20,402 nt of DNA from UBA9676 sp036005525 (GCA_036005525.1 DASYQM010000155.1:1-20402), one strand, 5' to 3'. Numbered from the stretch's first letter, positions 1 through 7,796 are shown. Numbers and translations are program-made. Notes: generated from the sequence alone by a model not told the origin.

Positions 1-1
1 A

Positions 2-151
2 ATGGGCGTGGCCATCCTTATGAACGGCGGTCCCGGCACCGTGTACGGACCGCGCGCCTATGCCGCCTTCGAGGAGTTCGCGGCGCACCGGGGTGGGTCA
101 GGTGGCGCGGGTGGGCCAGGTGACCCCGCGGTCAGCCGACCAGGGTCTTGA
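2..151 (+). CDS. 3' end of an unidentified protein (cut by window edge)
   Basis: An open frame enters from the left edge and ends at a TGA at 149-151. The visible 49 residues begin MGVAILMNGGPGTVYGPRAY and then turn into a Gly/Pro-rich tail. The hydrophobic stretch followed by N-G-G resembles the end of some serine-hydrolase or beta-lactamase-like proteins, but this is too short to assign. The first ATG at base 2 is probably internal. Its last 20 bases overlap the 3' end of pntB on the opposite strand, so the two genes converge. GC-rich frames can stay open by chance, so this is a modest-confidence call. Confidence 0.4.
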   Translation: MGVAILMNGGPGTVYGPRAYAAFEEFAAHRGGSGGAGGPGDPAVSRPGS

Positions 152-1541
152 CGGCGGCGGTCAGCTCGGTCAGGGCCTTCTTGGCGTCCGCGAAGTACAT
201 GCTGGTCTTGGGGTCGACGTACAGCTCGTTGTCGATGCCCGCGTAGCCGGACGCCATCGACCGCTTGATCACGATGATGCTCTTGGCCTGGTCCACGTCG
301 AGGATCGGCATGCCGGAGATCGCGGTGCCCGGGCGCCGGGCGGCCGGGTTGGTGACGTCGTTTGCGCCGACCACCAGCGCCACGTCGGCCCGGGGGAACT
401 CTGGGTTGATCTCGTCCATCTCCTTGAGCAGCGGGTAGGGGACGTTGGCCTCGGCCAGCAGCACGTTCATGTGGCCGGGCATCCGGCCAGCCACCGGGTG
501 GATGGCGTAGCTGACCTCGATCCCGTGCTTCTCCAGCTCTGAGGCGAGCTCGGCCAGCTGGTGCTGGGCCTGGGCGGCGGCGAGGCCGTAGCCGGGCACG
601 ATGATGATCTTCTGCGCGTAGGCGAGCTGGATGGCGGCATCGTCGGCGGCGATCGGCCGCACGTCCCCGCCCGGGCCCTCCACCGCCACGGCACTATCCC
701 CGGTGCCGAACCCGCCGATCATGATGTTGCGCAGCGACCGGTTCATGGCGTCGGCCATCAGCTTGGTCAGGATGCCACCGGACGCGCCGACCAGCGCCCC
801 GGCGATGATCAGGGCCCAGTTGCCGATGACGAAGCCGGCCATGGCGACCGCGGTGCCGGTGAAGGCGTTCAGCAACGAGATAACCACCGGCATGTCCGCG
901 CCGCCGATCGGCAGCACCATCGTCACGCCGAACACGAGCGCGGCGAGGATGACGATCAGCAGCACCGCAACGCTCGGGGTGACGATCAGGTAGACGGCGG
1001 CGCCGATGCCGACCAGAGCCGCGCCGGTGTTGACCAGCCGCGAGCCCGGGAAAATGATCGGCGCCCCGTTGATGAACCCCTGCAGCTTCCCGGCGGCGAT
1101 GATCGACCCGGAGAAGGTCACCGCGCCGATCATCACGTCGAGCAGGGTGGTCACGGTGGTCGACCCGGGCACGCCAGTGGCGGCGCCCGCCAGGCCGATG
1201 TAGTCGTGAATGGCCACCAGCGCGGCCGCGCCGCCGCCGACCGCGTTGAAGATGCTGACCAGCTGCGGCATGGCGGTCATCTGCACGGTCCGGGCGCTGT
1301 AAAGCCCGGCGGCGGCGCCGAGCAGCGCGCCGGTCAGCATGATGATCCAGCCGGTCACGCTGATGATCCCGGCGTGGATGATGATGGCGAGCGTGGCCGC
1401 CACGGCGGTCACCATGCCACCGGTGGACAGCTGGTTCCCCCGCCGCGCGGTGGCCGGGGTGTTCATCAGGTGCAGGCCGAGCACGAAGCAGCTGGCCGCG
1501 GCCACGTAGACCAGCTGGATGATCCAGTCGAAGGCGCTCAT
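132..1541 (-). CDS. pntB: NAD(P) transhydrogenase subunit beta
   Basis: The 469-residue protein has the full length of PntB, the membrane and NADP(H)-binding subunit of proton-translocating transhydrogenase. The first ~260 residues are a run of hydrophobic helices (domain II, proton channel). The C-terminal ~180 residues form the NADP(H)-binding domain III, with family motifs visible in order: GYGLAAAQAQ, RMPGHMNVLLAEA, GANDVTNPAA and KRSMASGYAG. The enzyme uses the proton gradient to reduce NADP+ with NADH. The start ATG (1539-1541) overlaps the pntA2 stop as ATGA, so translation is probably coupled. It is the last gene of the operon and converges on the partial gene at the left edge. The identity is very secure. 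Confidence 0.97.
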   Translation of the reverse strand: MSAFDWIIQLVYVAAASCFVLGLHLMNTPATARRGNQLSTGGMVTAVAATLAIIIHAGIISVTGWIIMLTGALLGAAAGLYSARTVQMTAMPQLVSIFNAVGGGAAALVAIHDYIGLAGAATGVPGSTTVTTLLDVMIGAVTFSGSIIAAGKLQGFINGAPIIFPGSRLVNTGAALVGIGAAVYLIVTPSVAVLLIVILAALVFGVTMVLPIGGADMPVVISLLNAFTGTAVAMAGFVIGNWALIIAGALVGASGGILTKLMADAMNRSLRNIMIGGFGTGDSAVAVEGPGGDVRPIAADDAAIQLAYAQKIIIVPGYGLAAAQAQHQLAELASELEKHGIEVSYAIHPVAGRMPGHMNVLLAEANVPYPLLKEMDEINPEFPRADVALVVGANDVTNPAARRPGTAISGMPILDVDQAKSIIVIKRSMASGYAGIDNELYVDPKTSMYFADAKKALTELTAAVKTLVG

Positions 1542-1993
1542 GACCGGGTCCCGCCGCCGCCAAGCTGGCTCGGCTGGCCCGCCTGGCCGGCCTGCCCGTC
1601 CGGCGTGGCCTGCCCGTCCGGCGTGGCCTGCCTTGCATGGGCGGCTGGTACGGCCTGGGTGGCGCGCCCGGCCTGGGTGGCCTGCCCGGCTTGCCCGGCC
1701 GGGACCGGGGCCGGCCGGCGCCGGAACATCTTGAGCATCCGCCCGGTGACCACGTACCCGCCGACCACGTTCATGGCGGCGAACGCGGCGGCGACGAATG
1801 CCAGGGCGTAGCCGACCGCGTTGTTCGCAGCGGCGGCGATGAGCATGGCACCCACCAGGATGATGCCGTGGATCGAGTTGGCGGCCGACATCAGCGGCGT
1901 GTGCAGGGTGGCGGGCACCTTGCTGATGACCTCGAAGCCCACCAGCAGGGCCAGCACGAAGATGGTGATGTCGGTGAGCAGCGCGGCGGTCAC
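1538..1993 (-). CDS. pntA2: NAD(P) transhydrogenase subunit alpha, membrane part
   Basis: This 151-residue protein is the separate membrane part of the alpha subunit found in bacteria with a three-gene transhydrogenase. It starts V/M-TAALLTDITIFVLALLVGFE and has about three hydrophobic helices within the first ~95 residues, including the NSIHGIILVGAM segment typical of the family. The GTG start (1991-1993) overlaps the pntA1 stop in GTGA. After the basic MFRRRP motif it carries an unusual tail of ~45 residues rich in Q, A, T, G and P. An 18-bp unit is exactly duplicated inside the tail. The tail is probably cytoplasmic and disordered (inference). The gene belongs to one operon with pntA1 and pntB. 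Confidence 0.93.
   Translation of the reverse strand: MTAALLTDITIFVLALLVGFEVISKVPATLHTPLMSAANSIHGIILVGAMLIAAAANNAVGYALAFVAAAFAAMNVVGGYVVTGRMLKMFRRRPAPVPAGQAGQATQAGRATQAVPAAHARQATPDGQATPDGQAGQAGQPSQLGGGGTRS
1591..1632 (-). repeat. 18-bp tandem repeat in the pntA2 tail
   Basis: The unit CCTGCCCGTCCGGCGTGG occurs at 1591-1608 and again, exactly, at 1609-1626, followed by six bases of a third copy. It is in frame on the minus strand and encodes the repeated QATPDG. It lies in the low-complexity C-terminal tail of PntA2, and the repeat period preserves the frame. Confidence 0.9.
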
Positions 1994-3150
1994 TGGGAGG
2001 TACCTCCAGCGGGCTGGTCGGCGAGCAGAGCGGCGGTGGCCGGATGGATCACCGACCCGCCGTGCGTGATGACGACCCCGGCCTGGATGTCGTCGCCGGG
2101 ATCGATGGCAAGGGCGCCGTCGGCCACCATGTGGAGCAGCAGCGTGGAGACGTTGCGCGCGTAGGCGGCCGAGGCGGCGGTCGGCATGCTGGCGGGCAGG
2201 TTGCTCGCGCCGATCACGGTCACCCCGTTCCCGGTCACGACCGTCTCGCCCGGCACCGACCCGGCCACGTTCCCGCCGAGCGGCCCCGCCGCGATGTCCA
2301 CCACCACCGACCCGGCCGCCATCGCCTTGATCGCGTCCTCGGTGAGCAGCAGCGGTGGCCGGCGCCCTGGGACCTGTGCGGTCGTGATGACCACGTCGTG
2401 ACGGGCGATGTGACCGACCAGCTCGGCCTGCTGTGCCTGCCGCTCGTCCTCGGTGAGGGCGCGCGCGTAGCCGCCCTCGCCGGACGCCGGGCCGACCGAC
2501 GTCAGCTCGACAAAGGTGGCGCCGAGCGACTCCACCTCGGTCTTGCTCGACGGGCGCACGTCGTAGCCGGAGACCACCGCCCCGAGCCGGTGGGCTGTCC
2601 CGATGGCCTGCAGGCCCGCCACGCCGGTGCCCAGCACCAGGACCTTCGCCGGCCGTGCGGTGCCGGCTGCGGTGATGAGCATGGGGAAGAACCGGCCGAA
2701 CGCGGCGGCCGCCACCAGCGCCGCCTTGTAGCCGGCGATGTTCGCCTGTGAGCTGAGGGCGTCCATCGGCTGTGTCTTGGAGAGCGTACGGGGGATCCCG
2801 TCGAGGCTGATCGCCGTCACGCCCTTGCGGGCGAGGTCGGCCGCAAGGGCAGGGTCGGCGAGGGGGTTGAGCATGCCGATCACCGCCTGCCCCGATGTCA
2901 GCTCGCCGAGCAGGGCGTCGTCGGGTTTGGTGACCGTCAGGATGATGTCCGCGGCGGAGGCTAGCTCCTGCCTGGTCACGATCGTGGCGTCGGCCTGGGC
3001 GTAGGCCGCGTCGTCGAACCAGGCGCTGTCGCCCGCGCCGGACTCCACCAGCACGTCGAGACCGGCGCCCCGCAGCCGGCTGATCATCTCGGGAACAAGG
3101 GCGACCCGGCGTTCGCCGGGCGCGGTCTCCTTCACGACAGCGACTTTCAT
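1990..3150 (-). CDS. pntA1: NAD(P) transhydrogenase subunit alpha, NAD(H)-binding part
   Basis: The 386-residue soluble domain I binds NAD(H) and resembles alanine dehydrogenase. It opens MKVAVVKETAPGERRVALVP and contains the conserved RTLSKTQPMDALSSQANIAG segment (121-140) and a Rossmann glycine motif, LVLGTGVAG, near 171-179, followed by GYDVRPSSK. The start at 3148-3150 is chosen because it matches the family N-terminus exactly and has GAGGT about 9 bases upstream; an ATG 60 bases further upstream would add an unrelated extension. It is the first gene of pntA1-pntA2-pntB. An AT-rich stretch (TATATATT, 3163-3170) lies just before the ribosome site and stands out in this GC-rich sequence. 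Confidence 0.96.
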   Translation of the reverse strand: MKVAVVKETAPGERRVALVPEMISRLRGAGLDVLVESGAGDSAWFDDAAYAQADATIVTRQELASAADIILTVTKPDDALLGELTSGQAVIGMLNPLADPALAADLARKGVTAISLDGIPRTLSKTQPMDALSSQANIAGYKAALVAAAAFGRFFPMLITAAGTARPAKVLVLGTGVAGLQAIGTAHRLGAVVSGYDVRPSSKTEVESLGATFVELTSVGPASGEGGYARALTEDERQAQQAELVGHIARHDVVITTAQVPGRRPPLLLTEDAIKAMAAGSVVVDIAAGPLGGNVAGSVPGETVVTGNGVTVIGASNLPASMPTAASAAYARNVSTLLLHMVADGALAIDPGDDIQAGVVITHGGSVIHPATAALLADQPAGGTSQ

Positions 3151-3362
3151 TGGCGCGACCTCTATATATTCCGCGGGCGTCGCCTGGAGGGCAGCGTCGC
3201 AGCCAGGCAACGAGATGAGCAGCCGGACGTCCCGTCATTAGCGGGGCGTGCGGTCATGATAGGCACAGCTTCAGTGTGCACACGCCGAAACGGGGCGTCA
3301 CCGAGGCACCCCCGAGTGGCGGCCGTGGTCTGGGCCGTCGGGATCGGCACGCCGCCCGAACC
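3151..3362. promoter_or_regulatory. pntA1 upstream region
   Basis: These 212 bases separate the IclR gene from pntA1 on the same strand and presumably hold the transhydrogenase promoter. I see a perfect 10-bp palindrome GTGTGCACAC at 3274-3283. There is also an imperfect hairpin, ACGTCCCG/CGGGGCGT, at 3228-3249 with a 7-base loop; the motif CGGGGCGT recurs at 3291-3298. I cannot place -35/-10 boxes with confidence. A 62-codon frame here on the minus strand has no support as a gene. Confidence 0.35.
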
Positions 3363-4151
3363 TCAATTGTGATCATGACCTTTGTGTAGCCGGGGCAGGC
3401 GATAACGATCTCGGGCCGAGGCAGGCGATAGCGATAAGGAACTGCGCCATAGCAGTGCGCTGATCTTCTCCCCTGCGGAGACGACCGCGGCGGAGTGCAG
3501 CCTGCCCGGTGACCGCGTCAGGCGCTCAATGGGCCCGGAGACCGAGATGGCGGCGATGATCTTGCCGCCCTGGCCGCGGACCGGTGCGGACACCGACGCC
3601 ACTCCGGCCTCACGCTCGGCGACGCTCGCCGCCCAGCCGCGGCGCCGGACCTGGGCCAGGGAGGTGGCCGTGAACCGGGCCCCCTTCAGGCCCTGGTTCA
3701 CCCGTTCCGGTTCCTCCCACGCCAGCAGGACCTGTGCGGCCGAGCCGGCGCTCATGGGCAGCACGGACCCGACCGGGACGGTGTCGCGGAGCCCGGTCGC
3801 GCGTTCCGCCGCCGCGACACAGATCCGCGAGCTGCCCTGGCGTCGGTACAGCTGCGCGCTCTCCCCGGTCAGGTCCCGCAGCTGGATCAGGATGGGCTGG
3901 GCGATGGCGAGGAGCCTGTCCTCGCCGGCGGCGGTGGCGAGCTCGGCGATCCTGGGGCCCAGCACGAAGCGCCCCTGGGAATCCCGGGTGACCATGCGGT
4001 GCCGCTCCAGCGCGACGGCGATCCGGTGCGCGGTCGGGCGGGCCAGGCCGGTGGCGGTCACCAGCTGGGCGAGCGAGGCCGGACCAGATTCGAGGGTGGT
4101 AAGTACCGCCACCGTCTTGTCCAGGACCCCGACTCCGCTAGAGTTGTCCAT
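3363..4151 (-). CDS. ndgR: IclR-family leucine/amino-acid regulator (NdgR/LtbR type)
   Basis: The 262-residue protein begins MDNSSGVGVLDKTVAVLTTL, has an N-terminal winged helix (GLARPTAHRIAVALERH) and then the IclR effector domain (ESAQLYRRQG, DTVPVGSVLPMSAGSAAQ, GVASVSAPVRG, VSGPIERLTR). The sequence and its position divergent from leuCD match NdgR of Streptomyces and LtbR of Corynebacterium, which control leuCD and other amino-acid genes. I chose the ATG at 4149-4151 because the family starts with MDNSSGVGVLDK. No Shine-Dalgarno is visible there, and a -10-like CAATAT ends six bases upstream, so the mRNA may be leaderless. The last ~20 residues, after the usual end at ALLW, are atypical and coincide with a 26-bp duplication. 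Confidence 0.93.
   Translation of the reverse strand: MDNSSGVGVLDKTVAVLTTLESGPASLAQLVTATGLARPTAHRIAVALERHRMVTRDSQGRFVLGPRIAELATAAGEDRLLAIAQPILIQLRDLTGESAQLYRRQGSSRICVAAAERATGLRDTVPVGSVLPMSAGSAAQVLLAWEEPERVNQGLKGARFTATSLAQVRRRGWAASVAEREAGVASVSAPVRGQGGKIIAAISVSGPIERLTRSPGRLHSAAVVSAGEKISALLWRSSLSLSPASARDRYRLPRLHKGHDHN
3369..3389 (-). repeat. Dispersed GATCATGAC motif, copy A
   Basis: GTGATCATGACCTTTGTG on the plus strand, lying across the last codons of the IclR gene. Related copies lie at 10391-10404 (reverse) and 20184-20204. The core GATCATGAC is exact in all three. Confidence 0.6.
3388..3433 (-). repeat. 26-bp-period duplication at the 3' end of the IclR gene
   Basis: A 20-base block at 3388-3407 recurs at 3414-3433 with 17 of 20 bases identical, the shared core being GGCAGGCGATA. 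The period is 26, not a multiple of three. On the coding strand, deleting one period would bring the frame to a TGA (+ strand 3373-3375) inside the dispersed GATCATGAC motif, ten bases before the present stop. Confidence 0.75.
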
Positions 4152-4157
4152 GGTCCG

Positions 4158-4189
4158 ATATTGCCGTCTCGGTATGCGAGACGCAAGAT
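4158..4189. promoter_or_regulatory. Divergent ndgR/leuC promoter with palindromic operator
   Basis: The centre is a perfect inverted repeat CGTCTCG-GTATG-CGAGACG (4165-4183). TTGC and GCAA outside it extend the symmetry, with one unpaired C on the left, to 4161-4186. For leuC, TTGCCG (4161-4166) and CAAGAT (4184-4189) are 17 bp apart, so the palindrome fills the spacer. On the other strand TTGCGT and CAATAT (4158-4163) flank the same palindrome, and transcription would start at or next to the ndgR ATG. A regulator bound here would cover both promoters, as expected for an IclR protein. The boxes are weak matches and are inference; the palindrome is seen directly. Confidence 0.75.
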
Positions 4190-4221
4190 GGCCAGACGCG
4201 ATCCGTGAGAGGTGAACGCTG

Positions 4222-5649
4222 ATGGGGCGCACACTGGCACGCAAGATCTGGGACGCCCATGTGGTGCGGAGCGCCGAAGGCGAGCCTGACCTGCTCTACA
4301 TCGATCTCCACCTGGTGCACGAGGTGACCAGCCCACAGGCGTTCGACGGCCTCCGGATGGCGGGCCGGCCGGTCCGCCGGCCCGACCTGACGGTCGCGAC
4401 CGAGGACCACAACGTGCCGACCACCGGGATCACCGGCCCGGACACGCCGCTGCGCGGCCCGGCGAGCCCGGTGACCGACCCTGTGTCGCGGGTCCAGGTG
4501 GAGACGCTGCGCAAGAACTGCGCCGATTTCGGCATCCGGCTGTATCCCATGGGAGACGCGGGGCAGGGGATCGTCCACGTCATCGGCCCACAGCAGGGGC
4601 TGACACAGCCCGGCCTGACGATTGTCTGCGGCGACTCCCACACCAGCACCCACGGCGCCTTCGGCGCGCTCGCCTTCGGTATCGGCACCAGCGAGGTCGG
4701 GCACGTGCTCGCCACCCAGACGCTGCCGCAGGCCAGGCCCGCCGACATGGCCGTGAACGTGACCGGCGAGCTGCCGTACGGGGTAGCAGCGAAGGACCTG
4801 ATCCTGGCGGTCATCGCGGAGATCGGCACCGGCGGCGGCACCGGCCACGTCATCGAGTACCGGGGAGACGCGATCGCGGCGCTGTCCATGGAAGGCCGGA
4901 TGACCGTCTGCAACATGTCCATCGAGGCCGGCGCGCGGGCCGGCCTCATCGCGCCCGACGAGACGACCTTCCGCTACCTGCGCGGCCGGCCCCATGCCCC
5001 GCAAGAGGATGCGTGGGACGTGGCACTCGAGTACTGGCGGTCGCTGCCGACCGATCCCGACGCGGTCTTCGACCGTGAGGTGACACTCGACGCGGCAGCC
5101 CTCACCCCGTTCGTGACGTGGGGGACCAACCCGGCACAGGCCGGCCCGCTGGGGTCGGTGGTGCCCGACCCGGACGCGATGCCCGACCCGGCCGCGCGGG
5201 CCTCGGCACAGCGCGCCCTCGCCTACATGGACCTGGCCCCCGGCACCCCCCTCACCGACGTCGCGGTGGACACGGTGTTCGTGGGGTCGTGCACCAACGG
5301 CCGGCTGGAGGACCTGCGGGCCGCAGCCGAGGTGCTGCGAGGCCGGACGGTGGCCAGCGGGGTCCGGATGCTGGTCGTACCCGGTTCGATGGCGGTCAAG
5401 GCCGCCGCCGAGCAGGAAGGCCTGGCCGAGGTGTTCACCGAAGCCGGAGCGCAGTGGCGCTCTGCCGGCTGCTCGATGTGCCTGGGTATGAACCCGGACA
5501 CGATGGCGCGTGGTGAGCGCAGCGCATCGACCTCCAACCGCAACTTCGAGGGCCGGCAGGGCGATGGCGCGCGCACGCACCTGGTGTCACCACAGGTCGC
5601 CGCCGCCACGGCGGTGACCGGCAAGCTGACGGCCCCCGCGGATCTGTGA
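4222..5649 (+). CDS. leuC: 3-isopropylmalate dehydratase large subunit
   Basis: The 475-residue protein has normal LeuC length. With LeuD it isomerises 2-isopropylmalate to 3-isopropylmalate in leucine synthesis using a [4Fe-4S] cluster. The cluster cysteines are visible at C357 (GSCTNGR), C417 and C420 (GCSMCLGMNPD), with the spacing expected for the aconitase family. Other conserved blocks are EDHNVPTT, GDSHTSTHGAFGALAFGIGT and RNFEGRQG near the end. The ATG has AGAGG at a good distance upstream (4207-4211). It is followed 30 bases later by leuD, and the two form one operon under the divergent palindromic operator. Confidence 0.98.
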   Translation: MGRTLARKIWDAHVVRSAEGEPDLLYIDLHLVHEVTSPQAFDGLRMAGRPVRRPDLTVATEDHNVPTTGITGPDTPLRGPASPVTDPVSRVQVETLRKNCADFGIRLYPMGDAGQGIVHVIGPQQGLTQPGLTIVCGDSHTSTHGAFGALAFGIGTSEVGHVLATQTLPQARPADMAVNVTGELPYGVAAKDLILAVIAEIGTGGGTGHVIEYRGDAIAALSMEGRMTVCNMSIEAGARAGLIAPDETTFRYLRGRPHAPQEDAWDVALEYWRSLPTDPDAVFDREVTLDAAALTPFVTWGTNPAQAGPLGSVVPDPDAMPDPAARASAQRALAYMDLAPGTPLTDVAVDTVFVGSCTNGRLEDLRAAAEVLRGRTVASGVRMLVVPGSMAVKAAAEQEGLAEVFTEAGAQWRSAGCSMCLGMNPDTMARGERSASTSNRNFEGRQGDGARTHLVSPQVAAATAVTGKLTAPADL

Positions 5650-5679
5650 CCGCCTGCACCGACAACCGGAGATAGGCAG

Positions 5680-6288
5680 ATGGAGCCCTTCACCACCCAT
5701 ACCGGCCGCGGTGTGTCGCTGCGGCGCAGCAACGTCGACACCGACCAGATCATCCCCTCCGATTACCTGAAGCGGGTCAGCCGGATCGGCTTCGGGGACG
5801 GGCTGTTCGCCGCCTGGCGGGCCGACCCCGCCTTCGTCCTCAACCGCCCGGAATCGCAGGGCGCGACCATCCTCGTCGCCGGCCCTGATTTCGGAATCGG
5901 GTCGTCCCGCCAGCACGCCGTGTGGGCGCTCGCCGACCACGGGTTCCGGGCCGTCATCTCCGCCCGGTTCGGGGACATCTTCTACAACAACTCGATACAG
6001 GAGGGCTTCCTCCCCGTGCTCTTGCCGGCCGACGCCGTCAGCTCACTCCAGGACGCGATCGAGGCCGACCCCGCCCTGCGGATCACGGTGGACCTGGCCG
6101 CGCGCGAGGTCAGGGTCGAGGGGGCGGCCGGGGAGCCGCCGCTGCCCGCCGTCCCGCTGCAGATCAACGACTACACCCGCTGGCGGCTGATGGAAGGCCT
6201 CGACGACATTTCGCTGACCCTCCGGTACGCCGACGACATCACCCGTTATGAGCGTGAGCGGCCGGCCTGGCTCCCGGTTGCCGGATGA
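5680..6288 (+). CDS. leuD: 3-isopropylmalate dehydratase small subunit
   Basis: The 202-residue LeuD starts MEPFTTHTGRGVSLRRSNVD and contains the family motifs NVDTDQIIPSDYLKR, GPDFGIGSSRQHAVWAL and RFGDIFYNNSIQEGFLPV. It is the swivelling domain that completes the isopropylmalate isomerase active site with LeuC. The start has GGAG (5668-5671) eight bases before the ATG. In mycobacteria and streptomycetes an HU-type DNA-binding gene lies near the leuD 3' end (from memory); here the next gene is a convergent cold-shock-like gene only 47 bases away. Confidence 0.97.
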   Translation: MEPFTTHTGRGVSLRRSNVDTDQIIPSDYLKRVSRIGFGDGLFAAWRADPAFVLNRPESQGATILVAGPDFGIGSSRQHAVWALADHGFRAVISARFGDIFYNNSIQEGFLPVLLPADAVSSLQDAIEADPALRITVDLAAREVRVEGAAGEPPLPAVPLQINDYTRWRLMEGLDDISLTLRYADDITRYERERPAWLPVAG

Positions 6289-6292
6289 CCGT

Positions 6293-6356
6293 TTAGTCTG
6301 CGCCCTCCCGCCGCCTAGTTCGCGCCCTCCGCCGCCTAGTTCGCGTCCTCCGCCGC
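6293..6356 (-). repeat. 21-bp tandem repeat duplicating a stop codon
   Basis: On the minus strand a 21-base unit covering the last six codons and the TAG of the small cold-shock-like gene (6336-6356) is repeated directly after the stop (6315-6335) with one base change. A third degraded copy follows (about 6293-6314). The second copy also ends in TAG in the same frame. It fills the gap between the convergent leuD and the small gene. Confidence 0.85.
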
Positions 6357-6560
6357 ATCCTCGGTGGGGAGCGTGGCCAGCGTCAGGCTGACGATCGCGC
6401 CGCCGGGGTCACATCCGATGGCCACCCGCTGGCCGGGGCGCAGCAGCCGCAGGCCCGAGCCGGCGAAGGCCGCGGGGCCGAAACTGGCGACGGTCCCGTC
6501 ATCGAGGAACACGCTTCCCGACCGCGTCGCGGGGTCGAAGCTGCGGACTGTGGCCTGCAT
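6336..6560 (-). CDS. Small cold-shock-like protein
   Basis: The 74-residue protein begins MQATVRSFDPATRSGSVFLD and runs DDGTVASFGPAAFAGSGLRLL then RPGQRVAI. This is the pattern of a compact OB-fold of the cold-shock type: a V-x-x-F-D-x-x-x-R-S-G strand, a D-D-G turn and a GQRV strand. It lacks the classical RNP1/RNP2 aromatic cluster of CspA, so it is a divergent relative. Similar short proteins occur in streptomycetes (from memory). The chosen ATG (6558-6560) has GGAAGAG upstream; an earlier ATG at 6608 would add a proline-rich, atypical extension. It lies 75 bases downstream of ddl and may be cotranscribed. It ends in AAEDAN, encoded by the tandem-repeat unit. Confidence 0.75.
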   Translation of the reverse strand: MQATVRSFDPATRSGSVFLDDGTVASFGPAAFAGSGLRLLRPGQRVAIGCDPGGAIVSLTLATLPTEDAAEDAN

Positions 6561-6635
6561 GATCGGGTCTCTTCCGGGTGGCGGGCGCGTGACACTGGCC
6601 TTCGGCACGGCCCGGCTCTCGGAGCCGCCCAGCTC

Positions 6636-7796
6636 TCAGCGCAATCCCGGCCGCTTCCGCAGCGCGGTCTGGATGATCCGGTCCCACAGCTGCGGGAGCG
6701 TCAGCCCGGTCGCCTCCCACATGAGCGGGAACGCCGACGCCGAGGTCATGCCGGGCATTGTGTTGATCTCGTTGAGGACGATCCGGCCCTGGGGGGTGTA
6801 GAAGAAGTCGACCCGGGCCAGGCCCTCGCAGGAGAGCGCGTCGAAAGCCGCGCACGCCAGCCGCCTGACCTCCTCGATGGCGTCGCTGCCGATCGGCGGC
6901 GGGATGGCCATCGCCGTGTCCGCCTCCAGGTATTTCGCCTGGAAGTCGTAGAACTCGGCGTCCCCGCCGATCAGCACCTGGGCCGGGATGCTCGCATCCG
7001 GCGGGCCGCCCGAGACGCCCTCGAGCACGGCGCACTCGATCTCCATGCCCGGCACCGCCGCCTCCACGAGCACCTTCGGGTCGTGCTCGCGCGCGATCTC
7101 GATCGCCTCCTCCAGCCCGGCCGGATCGGGCACGCGGGTCGTGCCGATGCTGGACCCGCCGCGCGCGGGCTTGACGAAGACCGGCCAGCCAAGCTCGCCG
7201 ATCTCGTCCAGCACCCGTTTGCGCTCGGGCGTGGCCGCGGCCCGGGGTGCGCTGTCCGTATCGTGCTGGCGCCAGTCACGGTCGCGGACGACCACGTAAC
7301 GCTCGACGGGCAGGCCGCGCGCGGCGAAGATCAGCTTCATGTACTCCTTGTCCATGCCGGCCGCGCTGGCGAAAACCCCGGCCCCCGCGTACCTGGCGCC
7401 CGCCATCTCCAGCAGGCCCTGGAGCGTGCCGTCCTCGCCGTACGCGCCGTGCAGCAGCGGCAGCACCACGTCGACCTCGCCGAGGCTGTGCGGCACATCG
7501 CCCGGGGCCGTGACCACGAGGCCGCGCGTTGCCGGGTCGAGACGGGCGGCGATCTCGGTGCCGGGGGCGGCCATGGCCTCCACGGACGGCAGCTCGCCTC
7601 CCGTGATCGCCAGCCGGCCCGGGTCATCCGGGGCCAGGATCCAGCGGCCGTCGCGGGCGATGCCCACCGGCACGACCTCGTAACGGTCACGGTCGAGCGC
7701 CGCGAGCACATGCCCGGCGCCCAGGCACGACACCGCGTGCTCCGAGCTCCGCCCGCCGAACACGACCGCCACCCTGATCTTCCGTTGCTGGTTCAG
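6636..7796 (-). CDS. ddl: D-alanine--D-alanine ligase
   Basis: This ATP-grasp ligase makes D-Ala-D-Ala for peptidoglycan precursors in the cytoplasm. Visible motifs: VAVVFGGRSSEHAVSC at the N-terminus, LLHGAYGEDGTLQGLLEMAG, FVKPARGGSSIGT (ATP-binding) and GRIVLNEINTMPGMTSASAF (metal and substrate ligands). The start is unclear. No ATG or GTG fits before the first strand. A CTG at 7794-7796 has a strong AGGAG exactly seven bases upstream and gives 386 residues, a normal length. The alternative GTG at 7770-7772 has only a weak site and would begin directly at VAVVFGG. It follows gpsA after a 38-base gap in the plsC-gpsA-ddl operon. Confidence 0.95.
   Translation of the reverse strand: MNQQRKIRVAVVFGGRSSEHAVSCLGAGHVLAALDRDRYEVVPVGIARDGRWILAPDDPGRLAITGGELPSVEAMAAPGTEIAARLDPATRGLVVTAPGDVPHSLGEVDVVLPLLHGAYGEDGTLQGLLEMAGARYAGAGVFASAAGMDKEYMKLIFAARGLPVERYVVVRDRDWRQHDTDSAPRAAATPERKRVLDEIGELGWPVFVKPARGGSSIGTTRVPDPAGLEEAIEIAREHDPKVLVEAAVPGMEIECAVLEGVSGGPPDASIPAQVLIGGDAEFYDFQAKYLEADTAMAIPPPIGSDAIEEVRRLACAAFDALSCEGLARVDFFYTPQGRIVLNEINTMPGMTSASAFPLMWEATGLTLPQLWDRIIQTALRKRPGLR

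Noticed and set aside
561..1811. Long open frame (416 codons) on the plus strand opposite pntB/pntA2
   Set aside because: It is the mirror of strongly conserved pntB and pntA2; its composition (runs of G, D, H, R) is typical of antisense frames in GC-rich DNA.
3162..3350. 62-codon minus-strand frame in the pntA1 upstream region
   Set aside because: No recognisable domain, no convincing ribosome site; it would occupy the likely promoter region.
4187..4221. Leucine leader peptide/attenuator before leuC
   Set aside because: The gap is only about 70 bases, with no short frame rich in Leu codons and no terminator; the palindromic operator explains control better.
4138..5580. 480-codon frame on the minus strand opposite leuC
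   Set aside because: leuC is unmistakable on the other strand with all cluster cysteines; the antisense translation shows no family motif.
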